From: Kosakonia pseudosacchari
Lineage (GTDB): Bacteria; Pseudomonadota; Gammaproteobacteria; Enterobacterales; Enterobacteriaceae
Direction of reading: 5' to 3'
Length of the DNA: 64,000 nt
NCBI RefSeq assembly: GCF_900184035.1
Contig: NZ_FXWP01000010.1
Coordinates: 415,144-479,143 of the forward strand
Below, in pieces: positions 1-9,801 of the stretch. The stretch's first letter is position 1. Each line of letters begins with the position of its first letter. The notes beneath the pieces were generated by a model, which worked only from the letters and a program-made list of their open reading frames with translations, searched no databases and was not told the origin of the DNA. The position numbers and the translations under genes were made by a program.

Positions 1-93
1 TTGTGGGATCTCTCCGAGGGCGGTAATCGCGGCGTTAACCTGGTCGAGCGGTGACGCTAGGTTGCTGCCAAGCGCGATATACGCGAGGGTCAT
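1..93 (-). CDS. folK: 2-amino-4-hydroxy-6-hydroxymethyldihydropteridine diphosphokinase (HPPK), N-terminal fragment
   Basis: Only the first 31 codons are inside the window; the gene runs off the left edge. The translation begins [20 protein letters not shown], which carries the ALGSNL signature of the HPPK family. HPPK transfers pyrophosphate from ATP to 6-hydroxymethyl-7,8-dihydropterin in folate synthesis. Its ATG overlaps the pcnB stop as ATGA (a 4-nt overlap), so translation is probably coupled. Identity is clear from the N-terminus and the pcnB-folK order, although the catalytic part is not visible. Confidence 0.93.
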   Translation of the reverse strand, partial: MTLAYIALGSNLASPLDQVNAAITALGEIPQ

Positions 94-1487
94 GCGCTAC
101 CTTCACGGCGCGGCGCGCGTTTGCGCGGGCGGCGGTGGCGACGGCGTTCTGCCGGTTCATCGTCTAAATTATTGAGCATATCTTTCTGGGCTGGCGGCGC
201 GGAAACCTGGAACTCACCCCACCATTTCGCCAGACGTTGCAGTTCGCCGTTATTTTCGGCTTCGGCCCGCAGCGCCAGTAAATCATAAGCCGCGCGGAAT
301 TTCGGGTGTTCCATCAGCTTCCATGAGCGCTTGCCCTGGCGGCGGGACATCCGCAATTGCAACTGCCAGATATCACGGATCAGCGTGGTGATGCGTTTCG
401 GGATCGCCAGTGAACGGCACGCTTCATCCAGCACATCGTTCATCGCCAGCGCGAAAGCGTCGTAATAAGCAAGCCCGCCTTCCTGGGTAATACGCTGGGC
501 GTTTTCCAGCAGCGGATACCAGAACATAGCGGCAAACAAAAACGCCGGGTTAACGCGCATGTCGTTGCGAATGCGGTTGTCGGTATTCTTCAGCACCTGG
601 TCAATAATCCGCTCCATCGGGCTGTCGCCTTTTTCGGTGAAGTAGCGGGTGATGCTGGGGAACAGCGGCTGGAACAGACCATACTCACGCAGTAAACGGT
701 AGGTTTCGTAACCGTAACCGGCCTGCAACAGTTTCAGCGATTCCTCAAACAGGCGTGCCGGAGGAACATCGTTAATCAGCGTTGCCAGGCGCGGGATCGG
801 CTCGGCGGTCTCTTCGCTGATACGCATATTGAGCTTGGCGGCAAAGCGCACCGCGCGCAGCATGCGCACCGGATCTTCGCGGTAGCGGGTTTCCGGGTTA
901 CCAATCAGGCGAATCACACCCTCTTCTAAATCACGCATGCCGCCGACGTAATCACGCACGGTGAAATCAGCCACGCTGTAATAAAGGCTGTTGATGGTGA
1001 AGTCGCGGCGCTGGGCATCTTCTTCGATGGAGCCGAAAATGTTGTCGCGCAGCAGCATGCCATTCTGCCCGCGCTGGGAGATGGTGCGATCGGTTTGTTG
1101 TTCGTCGTGATGACCACGGAACGTGGCGACTTCGATGATTTCCGGCCCGAACATCACATGGGCAAGGCGGAAACGGCGGCCAACCAGGCGGCAGTTGCGA
1201 AACAGTTTACGCACCTGGTCCGGCGTTGCGCTGGTGGTCACGTCAAAATCTTTTGGTTTTTTGCCCAGCAATAAATCGCGCACACCGCCGCCTACCAGGT
1301 AAGCGTCGTAGCCCGCTTTATTCAGACGATAGAGCACCTTGAGCGCATTTTCACTGATATCTTTGCGGGAAATAGCGTGCTGCTCACGCGGAATAACCGT
1401 CATCTGCGGTTGGGCCATAGCCTCAACGACCATGCTCTCTTCGCGGCTTAGCACCTTGCGGCAAAAATTAGCGACTCGGGTAAAAAT
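90..1487 (-). CDS. pcnB: Poly(A) polymerase I, AUU start
   Basis: The enzyme adds 3' poly(A) tails that mark RNA for decay and controls ColE1-type plasmid copy number by destabilising RNA I. The N-terminal nucleotidyltransferase domain has GGGVRD (66-71) and the catalytic pair DFD (D80, D82); the C-terminus is a basic RNA-binding tail rich in Arg. I place the start at the ATT codon 1487-1485. This gives 465 aa, the same length as E. coli PcnB, and the codon is preceded by GAGGTG at 1497-1492 with 4-nt spacing. Upstream in frame there is only a TTG (1508), with no better ribosome site. E. coli pcnB is known to use AUU, so the weak start looks conserved. It lies 55 nt after gluQ and overlaps folK. 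Confidence 0.95.
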   Translation of the reverse strand: MFTRVANFCRKVLSREESMVVEAMAQPQMTVIPREQHAISRKDISENALKVLYRLNKAGYDAYLVGGGVRDLLLGKKPKDFDVTTSATPDQVRKLFRNCRLVGRRFRLAHVMFGPEIIEVATFRGHHDEQQTDRTISQRGQNGMLLRDNIFGSIEEDAQRRDFTINSLYYSVADFTVRDYVGGMRDLEEGVIRLIGNPETRYREDPVRMLRAVRFAAKLNMRISEETAEPIPRLATLINDVPPARLFEESLKLLQAGYGYETYRLLREYGLFQPLFPSITRYFTEKGDSPMERIIDQVLKNTDNRIRNDMRVNPAFLFAAMFWYPLLENAQRITQEGGLAYYDAFALAMNDVLDEACRSLAIPKRITTLIRDIWQLQLRMSRRQGKRSWKLMEHPKFRAAYDLLALRAEAENNGELQRLAKWWGEFQVSAPPAQKDMLNNLDDEPAERRRHRRPRKRAPRREGSA

Positions 1488-1497
1488 AGTACACCTC
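1485..1497 (-). promoter_or_regulatory. pcnB ribosome binding site and AUU start codon
   Basis: On the minus strand GAGGTG is followed by TACT and then ATT. The good Shine-Dalgarno paired with an AUU codon decides the start of pcnB and would limit its translation, as reported for E. coli pcnB. AUU starts are otherwise known mainly from infC, where IF3 discriminates against them. Confidence 0.8.
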
Positions 1498-1542
1498 GGT
1501 AGTGTCAAACGTCAGGACAAAAAAATAGCGGCTAATCATAGC

Positions 1543-2439
1543 TCAGCGCGAGCCGTTTGAGAATGCTGTATTCGCATCCACGGCATCTGGCACACGGCAA
1601 AGCGTCCAGTTTTCCACCGCTTTTTGCAGCAGTGCGTCGATGCGCAGATCCTGCCACTCATTTGTTACATCCTGGTTCAAAAATTGTAAAGCCCTGATTA
1701 TTACCGGGCGCGGATCGCCTTCAGGCAACGCGGGGGCGTGGTTTTGCTTGGAAAGCTTGTTCCCCTGCTCATTGAGCGCCAGCGGCAAATGAACGTACGT
1801 CGGAACCGGCCAGCCAAACTGGTTATAAAGGGAGATTTGCCGCACCGTCGGTTCAATCAGATCCGCGCCGCGCACAATTTCCGTGACACCCTGAAAATGG
1901 TCATCGACCACCACCGCAAGGTTGTAGGCGAACAGCCCGTCACGGCGATGAATAATGAAATCTTCCCGCGCCAGTTTTTCGTCGGCGGTAATGCGCCCAC
2001 GTAATTTATCGCCGAAGTGCAGTACCGGCTGCTGCTGTACCAGCCGTACGGCGGCGTTTTGCGGGCCATTTTGTAATGTCCGGCAATGCCCATCGTACGT
2101 GCCGCCGATGCTTTGGATGCGCGCGCGCGTGCAGGTACAAAAATAGCTCAGCCCTTTGCGTTGCAGGGTGGCGAGCGCCTCGCGGTAGGCGTCATGACGC
2201 CGGGATTGCCACAGCACCTCGCCGTCCCAGTGCAGACCATAATGCTCAAGCTGGCGAAGAATGGTGTTTGCCGCGCCGGGAACTTCTCTGGGGGGATCGA
2301 TATCTTCGATGCGAACAAGCCAGGTGCCGTGGTTGGCGCGGGCTTGCAGATAGCTGCCGAGAGCAGCAATTAACGAACCAAAATGCAGTTCACCGGACGG
2401 GGATGGCGCAAAGCGCCCAATATAGTGTGATTCAGGCAT
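1543..2439 (-). CDS. gluQ: Glutamyl-Q tRNA(Asp) synthetase
   Basis: This is a truncated glutamyl-tRNA synthetase paralogue. It attaches glutamate to the queuosine base in the anticodon of tRNA(Asp) rather than to the 3' end. Visible features are the class I motif in [14 protein letters not shown] near the N-terminus, a zinc-site-like C-T-C / GHC pattern (YFCTC, then YDGHC), and a degenerate KMSKS motif KLSKQN. The anticodon-binding domain is absent, as expected. I chose the ATG at 2439 (298 aa) because homology begins at [13 protein letters not shown]. An ATG at 2478 would add 13 residues. It follows dksA, separated by a weak hairpin (2483-2508). Confidence 0.93.
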   Translation of the reverse strand: MPESHYIGRFAPSPSGELHFGSLIAALGSYLQARANHGTWLVRIEDIDPPREVPGAANTILRQLEHYGLHWDGEVLWQSRRHDAYREALATLQRKGLSYFCTCTRARIQSIGGTYDGHCRTLQNGPQNAAVRLVQQQPVLHFGDKLRGRITADEKLAREDFIIHRRDGLFAYNLAVVVDDHFQGVTEIVRGADLIEPTVRQISLYNQFGWPVPTYVHLPLALNEQGNKLSKQNHAPALPEGDPRPVIIRALQFLNQDVTNEWQDLRIDALLQKAVENWTLCRVPDAVDANTAFSNGSR

Positions 2440-2482
2440 ATCGCTGGCAAAAATATAGGCGGGAATCCATCCCGCCATATAG

Positions 2483-2508
2483 GGCGCACCACACCTTAGC
2501 GGTGCGCC
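2483..2508 (-). terminator. Hairpin between dksA and gluQ, possible leaky terminator
   Basis: GGCGCACC (2483-2490) and GGTGCGCC (2501-2508) form an 8-bp stem with a 10-nt loop, 19 nt after the dksA stop. The T-rich tract that follows on the minus strand is poor (CCTATAT). Leaky termination between dksA and gluQ has been reported in Shigella, so a partial attenuator is plausible here. Confidence 0.55.
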
Positions 2509-2526
2509 ATCGAAGACGTCAGGAGA

Positions 2527-2982
2527 TTAACCCGCCATCTGTTTTTCGCGGATTTCCGCCAGGGTTTTGCAGTCGATGCACAGGTCGGCAGTCGGACGTG
2601 CTTCCAGACGACGGATACCAATTTCAACGCCACAGGATTCGCAGAAGCCGAAATCTTCGTCTTCCACTTTTTTCAGCGTCTTCTCGATCTTTTTAATCAA
2701 CTTGCGCTCGCGATCACGGTTACGCAGTTCGAGGCTGAACTCTTCTTCCTGCGCGGCACGGTCGACCGGATCGGGGAAGTTAGCTGCTTCGTCCTGCATA
2801 TGCGTGACGGTGCGATCGACTTCATCCCTAAGTTGATTACGCCATGCTTCAAGAATACGCTTGAAGTGCGCCAGCTGGGCTTCGTTCATATACTCTTCGC
2901 CCGGTTTCTCTTGATACGGCTCCACCCCAGCGATGGCGAGAATACTCAGGGACGATGTTTTACGGTTTTGCCCTTCTTGCAT
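2527..2982 (-). CDS. dksA: RNA polymerase-binding transcription factor DksA
   Basis: DksA enters the RNA polymerase secondary channel and, with ppGpp, represses rRNA and ribosomal protein promoters and activates amino-acid promoters. The 151-aa protein is almost identical to E. coli DksA. It has the coiled-coil tip DPVDRA with the two acidic residues (D71, D74), and a four-cysteine zinc finger CESC...CIDC near the C-terminus. The start at 2982 (MQEGQNRK) is preceded by AAGGAG; the reading frame extends only 6 codons further. It is downstream of sfsA and upstream of gluQ in the same direction, as in E. coli. Its targets include the rRNA operon at the right end of the window. Confidence 0.98.
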   Translation of the reverse strand: MQEGQNRKTSSLSILAIAGVEPYQEKPGEEYMNEAQLAHFKRILEAWRNQLRDEVDRTVTHMQDEAANFPDPVDRAAQEEEFSLELRNRDRERKLIKKIEKTLKKVEDEDFGFCESCGVEIGIRRLEARPTADLCIDCKTLAEIREKQMAG

Positions 2983-3155
2983 GTTGCTTCTCCTTAACAC
3001 GCACTATCGATCCCCGTGTGGGGGAAAAATCAGGCCGCTATAAATAGCAGATGCTTTTACGGATGGCAAATATCTAAACGTAACACTTGACAACCCTGTG
3101 AAGAAAAGCGTATTTGCGCACGCGACCAAATCACTTACTCGTCAAAAGCTTGCCT

Positions 3156-3860
3156 TTATACCGTAAAAGGTAGTGGCAACCTAAGAGTGATATTATCGGC
3201 AGAAAGTTCCGCTTTATAAGCGATTACTTCCACCCCACGGCGTTGTGCTTCATTCAGTAATCGTGCGTATTCCTCATCAATATGGCGTGCGGGAGAAAAA
3301 TGTTCAACGGCGGAGTGCAGAACGGCAAACAGAATTACCGCGCGATCGCCGTTGGCCGCGACGCTCATTAATTCCCGTAAATGCTTCTGTCCCCGCAGGG
3401 TGACGGCATCCGGGAAGTAGCCTGACTGCTGCTCGGCGAGCGTGACCGATTTCACTTCAATATAGCAGTTGCGCCGGTCATCTGCCTGTAACAGAAAATC
3501 AATTCTGCTACCTTCCGCACCATATTTTACTTCGCTTTTCAGCGTGCTATATCCGGTTAGCTCAGGCAGGCTGCCTGCTAATATTGCTTCTTTTGTCAGC
3601 ATATTTGCCCGCTGAGTATTGACGCAAATAAATGCCCCCTGTTGGGTTTGGGATAATTCCCACGTATGGGCATATTTGCGCTTAGGATTATTCGACGTGG
3701 AATACCAGACCGTGTCGCCTGGCGTCGCACAACCGGTCATCGCACCGGTATTCGGGCAATGCAGCGTGAGGGTTTCCCCTTCAGGCGTAACCACATCCGC
3801 AAGGAAGCGTTTATAACGCTGAATCAGCGTGGCGGCGTTAAGCGGCGGGGAAAAATCCAT
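3156..3860 (-). CDS. sfsA: Sugar fermentation stimulation protein SfsA
   Basis: This 234-aa protein has the usual SfsA length. E. coli SfsA was found as a multicopy stimulator of maltose use and was reported to bind DNA nonspecifically; its molecular role is still unclear. The C-terminal half has the pattern RIDFLL...CYIEVKS, which resembles the D...ExK core of PD-(D/E)xK nuclease folds, so a nucleic-acid role is reasonable but unproven. The ATG at 3860 lies 9 nt after the thpR stop, and dksA follows after 173 nt, consistent with a thpR-sfsA-dksA arrangement. Confidence 0.93.
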   Translation of the reverse strand: MDFSPPLNAATLIQRYKRFLADVVTPEGETLTLHCPNTGAMTGCATPGDTVWYSTSNNPKRKYAHTWELSQTQQGAFICVNTQRANMLTKEAILAGSLPELTGYSTLKSEVKYGAEGSRIDFLLQADDRRNCYIEVKSVTLAEQQSGYFPDAVTLRGQKHLRELMSVAANGDRAVILFAVLHSAVEHFSPARHIDEEYARLLNEAQRRGVEVIAYKAELSADNITLRLPLPFTV

Positions 3861-3869
3861 GGAGAATCC

Positions 3870-4400
3870 TTAGTTTTTGAGCGTCCAGCGATGCAACGGC
3901 GTGTAGCGGGTTCGACCCTGAATAAATTGCGATTCATACAATGCAAACGCCGTCACCGGAAATGACCAGCGAAAACCCGGCGGTGGAATAGTGACGGCGT
4001 GGCTGGCGTCGCGCAGCAGCGTAATGTGCGGGTGAAACGGCTGCGGGCTTTGATAACACCCGCTGCGGGAAGCCTGGGCGCGGAGCATATCCGCCAATTG
4101 CAGCAGCCCGCGCGGCGGCTGGCGTGAACCGAGCCAGACGACGCGTGAACGCAGCCATTGCCCGGCATCGTCCAGCGTGAGCGTGAAACCCGGCTGGCGT
4201 ATCCGTCCGGCCAGCGCTTCCAGTGCGCGCTGTTTTTCCGCACTGATTTCGCCGAGAAACGCCAGCGTCAGATGCAGATTCGCCGCTGCAATCGGTCGCC
4301 CCGCATCCGGCGGGAACTGCTGCGCACGCCACTGCACCACCTGCGTCTGAATATCCGCAGGGAGTTCAAGGGCGAAAAACAGCCTTTTTGGTTCAGACAT
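3870..4400 (-). CDS. thpR: RNA 2',3'-cyclic phosphodiesterase (2H family)
   Basis: The protein belongs to the 2H phosphoesterase superfamily. It has the two defining tetrapeptides HLTL (43-46) and HITL (125-128), whose His and Thr form the active site. It hydrolyses 2',3'-cyclic phosphate ends of RNA to 2'-phosphates and was first known as a 2'-5' RNA ligase (LigT). The length of 176 aa matches E. coli. It is divergent from hrpB, with 73 nt between starts, and upstream of sfsA on the minus strand. Confidence 0.94.
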   Translation of the reverse strand: MSEPKRLFFALELPADIQTQVVQWRAQQFPPDAGRPIAAANLHLTLAFLGEISAEKQRALEALAGRIRQPGFTLTLDDAGQWLRSRVVWLGSRQPPRGLLQLADMLRAQASRSGCYQSPQPFHPHITLLRDASHAVTIPPPGFRWSFPVTAFALYESQFIQGRTRYTPLHRWTLKN

Positions 4401-4473
4401 GGCAGGCTCGAGGTCAAAGGTTTACGGCGATGTTATACTGCTGGCCGGCTTATGTTAACCCTCCGGAGCTTTT

Positions 4474-6903
4474 GTGTCCTCACTGCCAGTCGCCGCCGTT
4501 CTGCCCGATATTCTTTCTGCCCTGCGCGCCGCGCCACAGGTACTGTTAAGCGCGCCCACCGGCGCAGGGAAATCGACCTGGTTGCCGTTGCAACTGCTGC
4601 AACACGGCGACATTGATGGCCGTATTTTGCTGCTTGAGCCGCGTCGGCTGGCGGCGCGCAATGTGGCACAGCGACTGGCGGAGCTGCTTGATGAAAAACC
4701 CGGCGAAACCGTGGGGTACCGTATGCGTGCGGAAACCTGCGTAGGGCCGACTACCCGGCTCGAAGTGGTGACAGAAGGCATTTTGACGCGGCTGGTGCAG
4801 CAAGATCCGGAACTCAGCGGTGTGGGGCTGGTGATCCTCGATGAGTTCCACGAGCGCAGCCTGCAAGCGGATCTCGCCCTGGCATTGCTGCTGGATGTGC
4901 AGCAAGGACTGCGCGATGATCTCAAACTGCTGGTGATGTCGGCAACGCTTGATAATGCACGTTTACAAGCGCTGCTGCCGGATGCGCCAGCCATTATTTC
5001 CGCCGGACGTGCCTATCCGGTTGAGCAACGCTATCAGCCATTGCCGACTCATCTTCGCTTTGACGAGGCGATTGCCCAGGCGACAGCGGAAGTGCTGCGT
5101 AATGAACCCGGTTCGCTGCTGCTGTTTTTACCCGGTGTTGGTGAAATCCAGCGCGTACAGGAGCAACTGGCTTCCCGCGTCGGCAGCGATGTTCTCCTCT
5201 GCCCGCTCTATGGCGCGCTACCGCTCAGTGAGCAGCGCAAAGCCATTTTGCCCGCGCCCAAAGGGCTGCGAAAAGTGGTGCTTGCTACCAATATCGCCGA
5301 AACCAGTTTGACCATTGAAGGCATTCGCCTGGTGGTGGATAGCGCCCAGGAGCGCGTCGCGCGGTTTGATGCCCGCAGCGGCTTAACCCGGCTGGTGACA
5401 CAGCGCATTAGTGTTGCTTCGATGACGCAGCGCGCCGGGCGTGCCGGTCGTCTTGAGCCTGGCATTTGCGTGCATTTACTGAGTAAAGAGCAAGCGGAGC
5501 GCGCGGCGGCGCAGAGCAGCCCAGAAATATTGAGTAGTGATTTATCCGGACTGTTGATGGAATTAATACAGTGGGGATGCCAGGATCCTGCCCAGCTCAA
5601 ATGGCTGGATCTGCCGCCAGCGGTGAATCTCGCGGCGGCGCGCAAGCTGCTCAGCCAGTTGCAGGCGCTTGAGGACGGGCGGCTGACGGCGTTTGGACAA
5701 CGCATGGCGGCGCTCGGTAACGATCCGCGGCTTGCGGCGATGCTGGCGGCGGCGAATGGTCGCGACGAAATTGCCACGGCGTCGAAGCTGGCGGCGATTC
5801 TGGAAGAGCCACCGCGCGGCGCAAACAGTGATTTGAGCGCGGCGTTTTCACGCAACCAGCCAAACTGGCAGCAGCGTGCGCGCCAGCTGGCACGCCGCCT
5901 GAACAGCAGTGATGGCGAGCTGAATAACACCGCTCTTGCGCCGTTGCTGGCAAGCGCCTTTGCCGATCGCATTGCCCGCCGGCGCGGGCAGGAAGGTCGC
6001 TATCAACTGGCGAACGGCATGGGCGCAACGCTGGATGCCGATGATGCGCTCAACCGCCACGAATGGCTGATAGCACCTCTGCTGTTGCAGGGCAGCGCAT
6101 CGCCGGATGCGCGCATTTTGCTGGCGCTACCGCTGGATATCGACGCGCTTATCACCCGCTGCCCACATTTATTGCAGCAGTCCGACACGGTTGAGTGGGA
6201 CGAGGCGCAGGGCACATTAAAAGCGTTTCGTCGCAGCCAGATAGGCCAACTGACGTTAAAAGTGCAGCCGCTGGCGAAGCCCTCTGAAGAGGAGTTGCAT
6301 CAGGCGATGCTGAACGGCATTCGTGATAAAGGCTTGCGGGTACTGAACTGGACGCCGGACGCCGAGCAATTGCGTTTGCGTTTACACTGTGCGGCGAAGT
6401 GGCTACCGGAGGTTGACTGGCCTGCGGTCGATGAGGCCTCGCTGCTGGAAAACCTTGAGCAGTGGTTATTGCCTCAAATGAGCGGTATCCGCTCGCTGCG
6501 TGAGCTGAAAGCGCTCGATTTAAGCCAGGCGTTACAAAATGCGATGCCGTGGTCATTACGTCAACGTCTGGATAGTGAGCTGCCTGCGCATTACACTGTG
6601 CCGACGGGAAGCCGGATAGCGATTCGTTATCACGAAGATAACCCACCGGCGCTGGCGGTGCGCATGCAAGAGATGTTTGGCGAAGCGACAACGCCTGTCA
6701 TTGCGCAAGGGCGCGTGGCGCTGGTGCTGGAGCTGCTTTCCCCGGCGCAACGTCCGCTGCAAATCACCCGTGATTTAAGCGCGTTTTGGGCGGGCGCGTA
6801 TCGCGAAGTGCAAAAAGAGATGAAAGGGCGCTACCCGAAGCATGTCTGGCCGGACGATCCGGCCAATACGGCACCGACGCGGCGCACCAAAAAGTATTCG
6901 TAA
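4474..6903 (+). CDS. hrpB: ATP-dependent helicase HrpB
   Basis: This is a DEAH/DExH superfamily 2 helicase of 809 aa, the E. coli length. Motif I is GAGKST (30-35), motif II DEFH, motif III SAT and motif VI QRAGRAGR. The C-terminal half is the HrpB-type extension. The physiological RNA substrate is not established. A periplasm or outer-surface role has been suggested in Borrelia, but no such role is known here. The start is GTG at 4474, with CCGGAG just upstream; the first residues MSSLPVAAVLP match E. coli. It is monocistronic or leads into mrcB 117 nt later. Confidence 0.95.
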   Translation: MSSLPVAAVLPDILSALRAAPQVLLSAPTGAGKSTWLPLQLLQHGDIDGRILLLEPRRLAARNVAQRLAELLDEKPGETVGYRMRAETCVGPTTRLEVVTEGILTRLVQQDPELSGVGLVILDEFHERSLQADLALALLLDVQQGLRDDLKLLVMSATLDNARLQALLPDAPAIISAGRAYPVEQRYQPLPTHLRFDEAIAQATAEVLRNEPGSLLLFLPGVGEIQRVQEQLASRVGSDVLLCPLYGALPLSEQRKAILPAPKGLRKVVLATNIAETSLTIEGIRLVVDSAQERVARFDARSGLTRLVTQRISVASMTQRAGRAGRLEPGICVHLLSKEQAERAAAQSSPEILSSDLSGLLMELIQWGCQDPAQLKWLDLPPAVNLAAARKLLSQLQALEDGRLTAFGQRMAALGNDPRLAAMLAAANGRDEIATASKLAAILEEPPRGANSDLSAAFSRNQPNWQQRARQLARRLNSSDGELNNTALAPLLASAFADRIARRRGQEGRYQLANGMGATLDADDALNRHEWLIAPLLLQGSASPDARILLALPLDIDALITRCPHLLQQSDTVEWDEAQGTLKAFRRSQIGQLTLKVQPLAKPSEEELHQAMLNGIRDKGLRVLNWTPDAEQLRLRLHCAAKWLPEVDWPAVDEASLLENLEQWLLPQMSGIRSLRELKALDLSQALQNAMPWSLRQRLDSELPAHYTVPTGSRIAIRYHEDNPPALAVRMQEMFGEATTPVIAQGRVALVLELLSPAQRPLQITRDLSAFWAGAYREVQKEMKGRYPKHVWPDDPANTAPTRRTKKYS

Positions 6904-7020
6904 CAGGGATGGGCTTCTCGCCATCGAACAGTGCGATAAATTGAGAGATTTCTTCTTCTGCCCCGGTGCGGAAGAGTTGAGAATCAGGCCCTTGCGCCTG
7001 AAAGTTGCGGAGAGTAAAGC

Positions 7021-9549
7021 ATGGCGGGGAATGACCGCGAGCCAATTGGACGCAAGGGGAAACCAGCGCGTCCGGCGAAAGAGAAAATCAGCCGTCGTCG
7101 ACTTCGGGAAGAGGAGTACGACGAGTATGAAGATGACGATGAAGACGAGGAACCGATGCCGAAAAAAGGAAGAGGCAAAGGCAAGAAGCCACGCGGCAAA
7201 CGCGGCTGGTTCTGGCTGCTGTTAAAAATTGCCATCGTTCTGGCCGTGCTGTGCGCCATTTATGGCGTTTATCTGGATCAAAAAATCCGTGCCCGTATCG
7301 ACGGCAAAGTCTGGCAACTGCCTGCCGCGGTGTATGGCCGTATGGTCAACCTCGAACCGGATATGGCAATCAGTAAAAACGAGATGGTGAAACTGCTGGA
7401 AGCTACGCAGTACCGCCAGGTGACGAAGATGACGCGTCCCGGCGAGTTTACCGTGCAGGCGAAAAGCATTGAGATGATCCGCCGTCCGTTTGATTTCCCG
7501 GACAGTAAAGAAGGGCAGGTGCGCGCGCGTCTGACCTTTGACGGCTCTCGTCTGGAAACCATCGAGAATATGGACAGCAACCGCCAGTTCGGTTTCTTCC
7601 GCCTCGATCCGCGCCTGATCACCATGCTCTCTTCGCCGAATGGCGAGCAGCGTCTGTTCGTACCGCGCAATGGTTTCCCGGATCTGCTGGTGGATACGCT
7701 GCTGGCGACCGAAGACCGCCACTTCTACGAGCACGACGGCATCAGCTTTTACTCCATTGGCCGTGCGGTGCTGGCGAACCTGACCGCCGGACGCACGGTG
7801 CAAGGGGCGAGTACGCTGACGCAGCAGCTGGTGAAAAACCTGTTCCTCAGCAGCGAGCGCTCTTACTGGCGTAAAGCCAACGAAGCCTATATGGCGCTGA
7901 TTATGGATGCCCGCTACAGCAAAGATCGCATTCTTGAGCTGTATATGAACGAGGTGTACCTCGGTCAGAGCGGCGACAATGAGATCCGCGGTTTCCCGCT
8001 GGCGAGCCTCTACTATTTTGGCCGCCCGGTGGAAGAGCTGAGCCTTGATCAGCAGGCATTGCTGGTGGGGATGGTGAAAGGCGCGTCAATCTACAACCCG
8101 TGGCGTAACCCGAAACTGGCGCTGGAACGCCGTAACCTGGTACTGCGTTTGCTGCAACAGCAGAACGTTATCGACCAGGAGTTGTATGACATGCTGAGCG
8201 CGCGTCCGCTGGGCGTGCAGCCGCGCGGCGGGGTGATTTCACCGCAGCCGGCATTTATGCAGATGGTACGCCAGGAGTTGCAGGCTAAGCTCGGCGATAA
8301 GGTGAAAGATCTCTCCGGCGTGAAGATCTTCACCACTTTTGATTCCGTGGCGCAGGACGCCGCCGAAAAAGCGGCAGTGGAAGGTATTCCGCTGCTGATC
8401 AAACAGCGCAAGTTGACCGATCTTGAAACGGCAATGGTGGTAGTTGACCGCTACACCGGTGAAGTGCGCGCGATGGTCGGCGGTGCGACGCCGCAATTCG
8501 CGGGCTATAACCGTGCGATGCAGGCGCGCCGCTCTATTGGTTCGCTGGCGAAACCGGCAACCTATCTGACGGCGCTGAGCCAGCCGAACATCTATCGCCT
8601 GAATACCTGGATTGCCGATGCGCCGATTTCGCTGCGCTTGTCTAACGGCCAGGTGTGGGCGCCGCAGAACGATGACCGTCGTTTTAGCGGCCAGGTGATG
8701 CTGGTCGATGCGTTGACCCGTTCGATGAACGTACCGACGGTGAACCTCGGGATGGCTGTGGGTTTACCTGCTGTAACCGATACCTGGCAGAAACTTGGCG
8801 CACCGAAAGATCAACTGACCGGCATGCCGTCTATGTTGCTCGGGGCGCTGAACCTGACGCCGATTGAAGTGGCGCAGGCTTTCCAGACCATCGCCAGCGG
8901 TGGTAACCGCGCGCCGCTTTCCGCGCTGCGTTCGGTCATTGCCGAAGATGGCACGGTGCTGTATCAGAGCTTCCCGCAGGCCGAGCGCGCCGTACCGGCG
9001 CAGGCGGCATACATGACGCTGTGGACGATGCAGCAGGTTGTCCAGCGCGGCACTGGCCGCCAGCTTGGCGCGAAGTATCCGGGCCTGCATCTGGCGGGTA
9101 AAACTGGTACCACCAACAACAACGTTGATACCTGGTTTGCGGGCATTGACGGGCGCGAAGTGACCATTACCTGGGTCGGCCGTGATAATAACCAGCCGAC
9201 GAAGCTGTATGGTGCCAGCGGCGCGATGGCGATTTACCAGCGTTATCTGGAAAATCAGTCGCCGATCCCGCTGGATCTGACACCTCCGGAAGACATTACC
9301 AATATGGGCGTTGACGACATGGGTAATTTCGTTTGCGGTGGCGGCGGCGTGCGTCAGCTTCCGGTCTGGACGACGAACCCGGAAACGCTGTGCCAGCAAA
9401 ACCAGGTGCAGCCGCCAAGCGGCAACCCGTTTGATCAGTCCCAGCAGCCGCAGCAACCAGCGCAGCAGCAGCCTCAACAGCCGCCGCAGCAGGAGCAGAA
9501 AAGCGATGGTGTCGCTGGCTGGATCAAAGAGATGTTTGGCGGTAATTAA
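7021..9549 (+). CDS. mrcB: Penicillin-binding protein 1B, bifunctional peptidoglycan synthase
   Basis: PBP1b polymerises lipid II and crosslinks the product. The order is a basic/acidic cytoplasmic tail, one membrane segment (about 60-85), a UB2H domain that binds LpoB, the glycosyltransferase domain ([12 protein letters not shown], catalytic Glu) and the transpeptidase domain with SLAK (catalytic Ser508), SMN and KTGTT. Met46 (MPKKGRGK) matches the internal start that yields the shorter gamma form in E. coli. The tail past the transpeptidase domain is rich in Gln and Pro (about 805-825). The length is 842 aa against 844 in E. coli; the two missing residues lie in the basic stretch after Met46. 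Confidence 0.98.
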   Translation: MAGNDREPIGRKGKPARPAKEKISRRRLREEEYDEYEDDDEDEEPMPKKGRGKGKKPRGKRGWFWLLLKIAIVLAVLCAIYGVYLDQKIRARIDGKVWQLPAAVYGRMVNLEPDMAISKNEMVKLLEATQYRQVTKMTRPGEFTVQAKSIEMIRRPFDFPDSKEGQVRARLTFDGSRLETIENMDSNRQFGFFRLDPRLITMLSSPNGEQRLFVPRNGFPDLLVDTLLATEDRHFYEHDGISFYSIGRAVLANLTAGRTVQGASTLTQQLVKNLFLSSERSYWRKANEAYMALIMDARYSKDRILELYMNEVYLGQSGDNEIRGFPLASLYYFGRPVEELSLDQQALLVGMVKGASIYNPWRNPKLALERRNLVLRLLQQQNVIDQELYDMLSARPLGVQPRGGVISPQPAFMQMVRQELQAKLGDKVKDLSGVKIFTTFDSVAQDAAEKAAVEGIPLLIKQRKLTDLETAMVVVDRYTGEVRAMVGGATPQFAGYNRAMQARRSIGSLAKPATYLTALSQPNIYRLNTWIADAPISLRLSNGQVWAPQNDDRRFSGQVMLVDALTRSMNVPTVNLGMAVGLPAVTDTWQKLGAPKDQLTGMPSMLLGALNLTPIEVAQAFQTIASGGNRAPLSALRSVIAEDGTVLYQSFPQAERAVPAQAAYMTLWTMQQVVQRGTGRQLGAKYPGLHLAGKTGTTNNNVDTWFAGIDGREVTITWVGRDNNQPTKLYGASGAMAIYQRYLENQSPIPLDLTPPEDITNMGVDDMGNFVCGGGGVRQLPVWTTNPETLCQQNQVQPPSGNPFDQSQQPQQPAQQQPQQPPQQEQKSDGVAGWIKEMFGGN

Positions 9550-9571
9550 CTATCTGTCGTGACAAAACCTG

Positions 9572-9602
9572 AAACCCCCGATGGCAACACCGGGGGTTTT
9601 TT
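9572..9602 (+). terminator. Intrinsic terminator after mrcB
   Basis: AAACCCCCG (9572-9580) pairs with CGGGGGTTT (9591-9599) around a 10-nt loop, followed by T residues. It lies 22 nt after the mrcB stop. Confidence 0.92.
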
Positions 9603-9706
9603 AACGCCTTAAACATGCAAATAACGTTGTTTTAAACCCCTGTTAACCACCTGCTTTTCGTCTGGTTATTTCTTCATCCTTCACGCCGTTTCAGGCGGCT
9701 TACTGC

Positions 9707-9763
9707 TTGCTATGCGCACAGCGCTTCGCATATTATGCTGCGGTCATAATAATAATTCTCGTT
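9707..9763 (+). promoter_or_regulatory. fhuA promoter with Fur box
   Basis: TTGCTA (9707-9712) and TATTAT (9731-9736), spaced 18 bp, form a plausible sigma-70 promoter. A Fur-box-like 19-mer at 9745-9763 (CATAATAATAATTCTCGTT) matches the GATAATGATAATCATTATC consensus at 12 positions by my count and covers the expected transcription start. This fits iron repression of the fhu genes. The rest of 9603-9801 holds only a short imperfect palindrome (GCCGtttcaggCGGC, about 9685-9699). Confidence 0.75.
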
Positions 9764-9801
9764 TACGTTATCGTTCACTCATTTGAATCAGAGATAAACC
9801 A

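Noticed and set aside
2076..2696. A 206-codon plus-strand open frame over gluQ and dksA
   Set aside because: Antisense to two conserved genes and crossing their spacer hairpin. Composition is that of a random frame (Arg and Cys rich).
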